Source: Mesodorylaimus sp. YZB2_4
Taxonomy: Eukaryota; Nematoda; Enoplea; Dorylaimida; Dorylaimidae
Assembly: GCA_030248295.1 (NCBI GenBank)
Contig: JASANH010001061.1
Coordinates: forward strand, 62,001-126,000
Direction: 5' to 3'
Length of the DNA: 64,000 nt
Positions within the stretch are counted from its first letter, which is position 1. Every line of letters begins with the position of its first letter. Position numbers and translations under genes: made by a program. A model generated the notes under the pieces. That model was not told where the DNA came from, did no database searches, and worked only from the letters and a program-made list of their open reading frames with translations. Shown here one piece after another: positions 57,601 to 64,000 of the stretch.

Positions 57601-58134
57601 AAGCTGCTCCTCACAAAACAGTGAGTCCACACTGCCTGGCAGGTATGGGCCCCCTTCAAGAAATTTTGGCTGCCTCAAACATCCATCCAATACCCTAGCT
57701 CAGCAGCTGGGGGGGGGGGGGGGTAGCCAATTAAGGGACCACTCTATGCACAGCCGATGTTTCAGGTACACTACGTCATGGACAAGAACTTGACCGAAGA
57801 GCAGAGCGAGCGTGTCAAAGCTCAAATCAGCAATATATCTAATCTACGCAGGAAAAAGAGCCAAGGCGTGGGTGCCACATCGATCAGCAGCCAACTCCTA
57901 TCCACGGCCATCCTCCCCATGGGCATGGGAATGATGATGAAACATCCGGGAGCGAGGACTAAAGGCGAGGCCATGGAATTGGGACTCGCTGCACAACCTC
58001 AACGACAAGCCTCGAAAAGAAAAGTGGCAGTCAGCATCGACGACGAGAACAGGAACGTGGCCGTGACCCGCATCGAAGTGACACCCGACGACCCGGATGA
58101 GAAGGACAGAAACAGAGCAGAGTTCCAATTATGA
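51676..58134 (+). CDS. Na+/H+ exchanger (SLC9/NHE family), 18 exons
   Basis: Exons: 51676-51895, 52086-52131, 52190-52306, 53233-53314, 53370-53507, 53562-53637, 53963-54145, 54359-54440, 54825-54920, 54971-55101, 55573-55652, 55722-55862, 55921-56007, 56498-56670, 56881-56942, 57034-57093, 57487-57620, 57766-58134. All phases agree, giving about 758 residues. The junction between exons 15 and 16 is provisional (weak donor). A signal-like start (VLLVIPLLIATVWTGLAEG) and an N-glycosylated loop precede the antiporter domain. Family motifs in order: RVAAVIPESC, FFLFLLPPIVLEAAYSL (the amiloride-site helix), AAVDPVAVLAIF, FGESLFNDAVTIV with the ion-binding Asn-Asp, GVTESLIFIILGV, and AYGGLRGAITFSL. 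The cytoplasmic tail is long and basic. The family exchanges extracellular Na+ for H+ across plasma or endosomal membranes. It is most like plasma-membrane NHEs. Confidence 0.9.
54195..54292. repeat. Inverted pair of tRNA-like T-arm segments
   Basis: CTGAGAGGGAATCGAACC at 54198-54215 faces GGTTCGATTCCCTCTCAG at 54267-54284, an almost perfect 18-bp inverted repeat made of B-box-like sequence, within exchanger intron 7. The same GGTTCGATTCCCTCT core is in the SINE-like piece at 63170. Confidence 0.6.
55136..55518 (+). repeat. Two tandem copies of a unit of about 185 bp
   Basis: Both units contain AACGGGTGG, TGTCAGGTGTGTAAAATATA, CTGTGTCTTTTCATG, CATGTCAGACTG and GGTGGGAAATAAGC in the same order. 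Each carries one copy of the recurrent TGTAAAATATAGTTTCA motif. They lie in exchanger intron 10. Confidence 0.7.
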
Positions 58135-58901
58135 GCACTTTTATGCAGATAGGCGAGTGATAGAGGTAGGTTTGGTCAGGTACTGTATCTCGGGCTGCTC
58201 GTTTCGATTTTTGATACTAAAAGTAAAGATATTCTGGGATATGAAAATCTGAAATCACTTGATCTGAAACTGAATAATCTGCAGAGTCCGATTTTTCCTG
58301 GTGGTACTCGCAGAAGCGAGGGGTACAAAGGACTCAAAAAATGTAAGCGCGCGGAAATCGATGTAATGTTAGAAATGACTTCAAGGTCAGAATTCTGTCA
58401 CACCCACGATCGACCGACCCTTAATTAGAGTCAGGGTCAAGGTCAGAAAATTTTTTGGGGTCTGGTCAAGGTCAGGGTCAGGTCAGAATTTCTTGCACCC
58501 GCTCAGAGTATTCTGACAGCGAAAGAAAGTTAATTTAGTGAAATGTTGATGAAAACATTTCAAGCTCCTGCCTTCCTGTGAAGGATCTTTGGCAGTTTTA
58601 CAGTTCTAAATCCCAAGGCATGTCCTCAATTCTAGGACAGTTCTAAGTCATTTCACAATCAGCTTGGTGTCCAACCCCAGGACACGAAGCTGTCTTAAGC
58701 TTAGGACGACCTCGACCATGTCCTGAGACACTTTCTGGCGTCTTTTTCCCAGCAGCTCTGTCAGGCGCAGGGCAATTGTCCTTGATCTTTGGCAATTCTG
58801 AGATGATCTTTCTAGAGCAACTTTTTGGGCGTCTTAAGATTGTGGCATTTTGCGTTAGCTCTCTCGAGCCGCAAAAATGGTTCTTTTTCAGCTGAACTAA
58901 A

Positions 58902-58950
58902 ATTCTGTCGTCCCTTTTTAACCATTGAGGCCAAAAAGGGACGACAGAAT
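58902..58950. repeat. Perfect 18-bp inverted repeat
   Basis: ATTCTGTCGTCCCTTTTT is followed by a 13-bp loop and its exact complement. This makes a clean stem-loop 770 bp beyond the exchanger stop codon. Confidence 0.7.
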
Positions 58951-60119
58951 GCCATTATCATCATTTTACTCCTTCTTTACCCAAGCAAATACATGCACTT
59001 GCCAGGGGAGGGGGGACACAGTATTAATTAAAACTTGTACGCGTGATAGAGTCACTAGAAAGCACGATCTCATGGGAAATAATCCCGTAAAACAGTCGCA
59101 GAAAACACAAAACTCTGTAGACTCAAAATTATGACTTGGAAAAAACAAATGACGCAGTCTACATACTGACATGCCGGTCAGATTTTGTGCATAAAACGAG
59201 GATTCCCAAATCGTTAACCCATGGTAAAGCTTATAAAATAAGCCCGATTGGGTACGCTTACAGAGCTCATATAATGTGGACCAGCCTGCCGTAGCCAAGG
59301 CGGCCTCGTGGCATAGTAAAATTATTCAGATACAGCCGCACAGCAAACTCCGACCAGCAATGGGTGCCCAGCTTACAGGAACAGTACTTATTCCCCGCGT
59401 TAAATTTTGTGGTCTGCTAAAATGTCTCAAGTCATCCTTCTTAATTATGAAACAAGATGAGACCTGTCTTAGGACGTGCCTAAATGTACGGATAAGACAC
59501 CTCTGGAACAGCTACTGTGACACGTCCTGAATTGTGTCTCAGCGTTGTTCCAAGCTGCTGTCTACTGTAATAGTGCCCTGACTTCGTACTGTGAAAAATT
59601 AGGATCGCATTGTGAAACTGTCCCCAGCTGATTGTGAGTCTTGTGCTACCGCAGTTGTCTTACTCGTCCAGTCCCCTGCCAGCCCAGCTGCAGAGACTAC
59701 TGCGTGCCAGCGTAGTGTGTGCTTGCGAATGCCATCCATCCGTGGCATAGCCACCCCTATCTCTTCTCATTCGTTCTTATCCAAACTTGGCGTCATTGGA
59801 GCGAGGTATTCTGGCGGTACCAGCCACTTCCAGCCTGGTGAGCCGCCTTTTCTCGGATAACGGCGAAAAGAAATCGATCATGCAGCAGGCAGTTTGAGCA
59901 GGAATTGACGTTATAACGAATGGGATTTATTTTTGATTTTCAATGGGTGTGGGCTCTAGCCATCAAAAATAGCTTTGCATATCTTTCTGAGCTTGATAAA
60001 AATTCAGTTTCTTGGACTGCCCGTGAAATTTCACGTAATGCTAGGAAATTGTCAGCTGTAGTGAAATTTCTTGGTAAAATTGCGAATACAGGGAAGCTTT
60101 GTTGCTGGTGCCGGTTAAG

Positions 60120-60320
60120 CAAAATTTTTTCGTCAGATCACTGTCAAAGTCAGAGCCAGAAAATTTTACAATTCCTCAAGGGTTAGGTCAGAAAGTTTTT
60201 TGGTTCAGTCAAGATCAGGGCCAGGTCAGAAAATTTTTTGAGGGGTCGGTCAAGATCAGGGTCAGGTCAGAAAGTTTTTTGAGGGTTCGGTCAAGGTCAG
60301 GGTCAGATCAGGCAGTGAAA
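60120..60320 (+). repeat. GGTCAGGGTCA / AAAATTTTTTGAGG tandem repeat
   Basis: About four units of roughly 45 bp alternate GTCAAGATCAGGGTCAGGTC with AGAAAATTTTTTGAGGGGTC. The pattern also occurs at 58430-58500 and, complemented and degenerate, at 32205-32370. Confidence 0.65.
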
Positions 60321-61002
60321 AACCCAGGTAATTCAAACACTAAGTCGATGTTTCAAAAAGCGCGCGAAATTCAAAACTTAGATAAAGTAATGCCGTCAGC
60401 TGTCTGAGGTCAGATAAAGTCGTCGTTGTGTGCGTACAGAAAAGCCAAAATAAAGTCTACTCCTGTGCCATAGGAACACTCATAATCTCCACATAATCTC
60501 AACTTTGCTTTTTTTGGGGATTATTCTATAAATCTCACTTTTTTCATTTTCTAGAACTGCCAGGATTTGGTGACACTTATAGTATGATATTCTTGGAATA
60601 GTCAATGGCATAGATAACTAAAATGTGTCGCAGGACTGCAAGTATTGGTAAAATATGGCTATACATTAGTGCGTAAAATATAGTTTCAGACTTGGTGTCC
60701 CTCTTCTATTTTCCTCGAGCTCTAATGAAAAACATGCTCAACCATATTTCTACGGGTGACAAACTCTAGGCCTGACCCAAATCGGGTGTACATTGCACTC
60801 TATGGCCGTCCTAAAAACTTGAATTTTTGTACGTCAGTCAGTTGGGCAAACATATTTTGATCGAGAGTAAAACTGGAAACCTTTCTGGCCAGCCCGCTCG
60901 ACTACAACCATTGCACCATTGTTGGATGTCCTTGCGCAATTAACCAGAGTATCATTCCTATTTGTCAACTCGTCCTGTACCGTGCTGGTGGTCTGTTAGA
61001 TT

Positions 61003-64000
61003 ATGTCCGTTCAAAAATATGGAACTGCCTTTGTGATTTTGTTGACTTTTCTAGTCAGTGTGGTCAAAAGTGACAAAAATGTGACTGACCAGCTTTTAGA
61101 ACCAAAAGACTTGAATTCTAGCATTTTCTTACATAATATCAGTGCAAAAAATGAAGGTGAAACTGAGAAGCTGCTCGGAAATGACGCCGGAAATGAGACA
61201 GAAAATAGCTCAAGCGGAGTTCACGTGGTCCTATTGCGATATGGGTATGTCCAAAATCCGTTATTGATTACGATTTTCTTATTGACAATTTGTATTTTAA
61301 AGATTAGTAAGTTTGTATTTGAATTTTGAATTTCGCGCGCTTTTTGGTCGTGAGAATATAAGGTCTCGAGAATTTGGTGGCATTTATCAGTCTGATATAA
61401 CTGGAACAGCCGAAGAATATGGCGTGTGGCACATGACTGCACAGCAGTGGTAAAATATGGATATAGCCTGGGAGTGTAAAATATTGTTTCAGACTGGGGT
61501 GTCCATAGCAGCAATGGATGTGCCTATTTCTAATGACCGCTACTGTCTCAAAAATAATTGCAAAGGTGCCATGGATTGAGAGGTGTCATGTTTCCTCCAT
61601 TCAGTACGCGCAGCTTGGACGCGCAGCTTGGACGCGCAGCTTGGACGCGCAGCTTGGACGCGCAGCGACGCGAGCGACGCGCAGCGACGCGCAGCACGCG
61701 CAGCACGCGCAGCACGCGCAGCACGCGCAGCACGCACACGCGCAGCACGCGCAGCACGCGCACACCGCACCCCCCCCCCACGCGCAGCTTGGACGCGCAG
61801 CTTGGACGCGCAGCTTGGACGCGCTCCATGATTTGCGAATGTCAAACTTGGGCGGAATGCTGTAGGAAGAACAGGAAATGTGTTACGCCCTTAGAATTTA
61901 CTCTGCCATCGATCAAGTACATCAATCCTTGCCTTGAGAGTTGTTTGATTTTGCGGATTGCCTTTACTTTTTTCAAATTCATGGTTTATTCCGCACTCAA
62001 TATTTATAAGTGTGAAATAGTGTGAATACACCTCAACTTCATTATTAAAAAATGCGTTGAAAAACAAGTGCGACTTTTTACATTAAACTTGAAAATTTTA
62101 AAGGGGCGCGATTCTTTAGTTTTGCGCGGCAAATTAATGATACAGCGTAAAAGTGAGGCTTACAAATCAAATGGGCTGTTTTCCCACAGTTTTCTTCCGT
62201 AGGAAGGAATAGGCGTAAGGAACCCCAGAGGCCTCCTTGGTCAATGCAGGCTAAACACCACTTAAAGTCTGTCTATGGCTCGCAATAAGTGCTGTGCAGT
62301 TTCCCAAAAGTTAGACAGCATTTTGCTGTGCCCATCCTCTTGCAACTTCTAGTTTATCCTGTTTGCCGTGCATGCTTTTCTAATCTGAACAGAACCTCTT
62401 TCGTGCTATCCACTCGCATAACACATAGCATGCCTAAAGCATGTATACTGCGCCTTGCAACATTCAATGATCCCCACGTACAGGCAGGGCAGAGAAAAAC
62501 TGGGATTCCGAGCGCACGGCTAACAGAAAACTTCTGTCACACCACAAATCGCAAAATATATGCAAAAAATTTTATGAACGAATTTGATTTCAATTGTTTT
62601 AATTTACAGTTTTCGAACACTGTCAATGGCTAAACGAGACCATACCCGAATCCTGGTAAGCACACTGTCAGAAAATATACTCTGGCCACGGTTCCCATTT
62701 CAGCATGCTCATGCTCCTCGGCATTGTCATCGGGTTTCTACTGTTGGAGAAAAATGCAAAAAGTGAATTGGCTTTTCTCAAATTCAGTTCGCAATCATTT
62801 TTTTTATTTTTGTTACCACCGTAAGTCCACTGACCAGATAAGATGTTGGATGATTCCTTTGGCCAAGCGACCACAGTCCCCTTATTGTTGCAGAATCGTG
62901 CTGGAAGCCGCCTATTCTCTGAAAGATCGCGCATTCGCCGATAATCTTGGCACTATCTTGTTGTATGCTGTTCTGGTGAGTTGCATGGCCCTGGCATCCC
63001 CTGTTTCTCCCTAAATTTGAAACACAGAAACAATGCCGCATTTTGACTTGTCGCACAGTTTTCACTGTTCATCATCATGTTTTACTGATAGCACTGAAGT
63101 GCCAAGCGCAGGTGCAGACAGCAGAGCAGGGTCAGCAGGTACAGAGGTACACAATCGGAAGTGTGGGTTCGATTCCCTCTGCCGCCAAAAGGTTTTTGTA
63201 ATTTCTCTGTGTTAGAGTTTTACTCACAGCGAGTTCGACAGTATTTTTTTTTCAGGGCACTATACTCAACGTGGCGATCGTGGGCCCGTGCTTGTACGGC
63301 TTTTATGTACTGGGTATCATGGGCACGACGTGGCACGTCACCCTTCTCGAGTGCCTTATGTTCAGCACAATGGTGGCTGCAGTGGATCCAGTCGCAGTAA
63401 GCAAAGAATTCTCGATTCTCTTGTCTGCAATGACACGAACAAATTTGCATTTGCTTTGCGCAGGTCCTTGCCATATTTCAAAATATGGGGGTCAATAAAT
63501 TATTGTATTTTCTCGTGTTTGGCGAATCCCTATTTAATGGTAAGCTGTGCGGTTAGGGTACACCGCACTTCAGTCTCATGGGAGAGGGTTCGATACCCGC
63601 TCGGGGCTCATGTCTCTTATAGCATTTCTATTGTATTTCTTGACTGACGACCCAAGACTTACCATTGTCTGAAGCTGTATTTTACGCACCCACAGCAGTT
63701 TGACACTTTTGCTCTGTGATAACAAGGTTTTGGCATTGCAACAGTGAACTATGCTTTCTAGTTTCACACAACACCATCAGTATTTTCTCGAGGTAAAATA
63801 TGGTTTCAGTTAGATCAGTGGTTCCCGCAAGATTGGGCATAGTCTTTTGTTTGTGCTCTTGTTAAAACTTTTATATCGGGGAAACGTATCAGAATCAATG
63901 CAAATAGGCTTCTCAGGTATTCACGCCTTGACTTGGAAGGAGGTACGCGCCGATTTTTGACGCCGTCACTGCAGTCATTTAGGCAAAAGTTCGAGTAGGA
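61003..64000 (+). CDS. Na+/H+ exchanger, second tandem gene (5' part, possibly decaying)
   Basis: Six exons are resolved: 61003-61306, 62610-62655, 62704-62820, 62894-62975, 63256-63396 and 63464-63539. Exons 2, 3, 4 and 6 have the same lengths (46, 117, 82 and 76 bp) as those of the upstream gene and exon 5 is 3 bp longer, with identical phases, so it is a tandem paralogue. The signal peptide core is FVILLTFLVSVVKS, followed by several N-glycosylation sequons, then RYGYVQNPLLITIF, FLFLLPPIVLEAAYSLKDRA, VAAVDPVAVLAIFQN and FGESLFN. At 63959 a match to exon 7 begins (ACGCCGTCACTGCAGTCATT), but it follows TG instead of AG and runs into TAG. The gene may be a pseudogene from here, or the true exon 7 lies beyond the window. 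Exons 1 to 6 have no internal breaks. Confidence 0.8.
61606..61824 (+). repeat. GC-rich minisatellite with 13-bp and 9-bp units
   Basis: Units of ACGCGCAGCTTGG (13 bp) occur about four times on the left and three times on the right. Between them are units of ACGCGCAGC (9 bp) and a poly-C tract. It lies in intron 1 of the second exchanger gene and creates open frames on both strands that are not genes. Confidence 0.85.
63095..63190 (+). repeat. tRNA-like SINE fragment in exchanger intron 4
   Basis: A weak A-box-like segment (TCAGCAGGTACAGAGG) precedes a B box GGGTTCGATTCCCTCTGCCG. Too degenerate to fold as a tRNA, it resembles the B-box pieces at 54195. Confidence 0.45.
63541..63612 (+). repeat. 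tRNA-like SINE fragment directly after exchanger exon 6
   Basis: GTGCGGTTAGGGTACACCG resembles an A box, and GAGGGTTCGATACCCGCTC is a B box 40 bp further on. It starts two bases inside the intron, so the insertion is right at the splice donor. Confidence 0.5.

Larger units (their letters stand above)
58135..61002. other. Spacer between the tandem exchanger genes
   Basis: It contains GGTCAGGGTCA-type repeats (58430-58500, 60120-60320), an 18-bp perfect hairpin (58902-58950), related CTTAGGACG-containing segments near 58700 and 59470, and one recurrent motif pair near 60650-60700. No gene between them is supported. Confidence 0.5.

Noticed and set aside
61518..62025. Open frames with Arg-Ala or His-Ala-Gln repeats
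   Set aside because: Produced by the 13-bp/9-bp minisatellite on both strands.
1..64000. CRISPR array, bacterial operons or Shine-Dalgarno sites
   Set aside because: No regular spacer array exists and gene structure is clearly eukaryotic.

Overview
This is an invertebrate animal nuclear genome. Genes have many short GT-AG introns (the smallest resolved is 59 bp) and use the standard genetic code. There is a tRNA gene with an intron. Gene content is typical of animals: Golgi alpha-mannosidase II, Na+/H+ exchangers, a seven-transmembrane receptor pair, a mucin-like receptor and an EGF-type membrane protein. Non-coding DNA is dense with tRNA-derived SINE-like pieces, hAT-like and mariner-like transposons, a truncated LINE, foldbacks and long G/C homopolymers. 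The receptors look like the large lineage-specific receptor families of nematodes, but I cannot fix the phylum from sequence alone.

Left part (1-10.6 kb): the end of an unknown membrane protein; a three-exon gene for a small secreted cysteine-containing protein (2899-4030, +); a diverged paralogue on the other strand (5543-7414, -); a composite repeat (8850-9832); and one weak exon.

Middle-left (11.2-23.5 kb, -): a complete 18-exon Golgi alpha-mannosidase II gene. I reconstructed it with every exon phase consistent, giving 1072 residues. Its introns hold a LINE fragment, three hAT-like elements (two of them with perfect 8-bp target duplications), a broken mariner, a MITE, a SINE and a decayed copy of one of its own exons.

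Middle (23.5-41 kb): another element with a perfect 8-bp target duplication; seven-transmembrane receptor A (29591-33123, +); an intronless mucin-like receptor with an ITIM-like tail motif (34129-35457, -); a second LINE fragment; and a nearly identical inverted copy of the left-hand secreted-protein gene (38295-39426, -) inside a duplicated block of about 2.7 kb.

Right part (41-64 kb): an intron-containing tRNA-Leu(CAA), an EGF-type membrane protein (42243-43199, +), seven-transmembrane receptor B (44610-47129, -), a second copy of the composite repeat, a complete Na+/H+ exchanger (51676-58134, +) and the start of its tandem paralogue (61003 to the window end, +), which shows a suspicious seventh exon.

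The main biological themes are recent local duplication, inverted or in tandem, and clusters of secreted or cell-surface proteins. The most unusual observations are the uncharacterised three-member secreted family, the two receptors that are almost identical in exon 1 only, and the mucin-like receptor with a putative inhibitory tyrosine motif.
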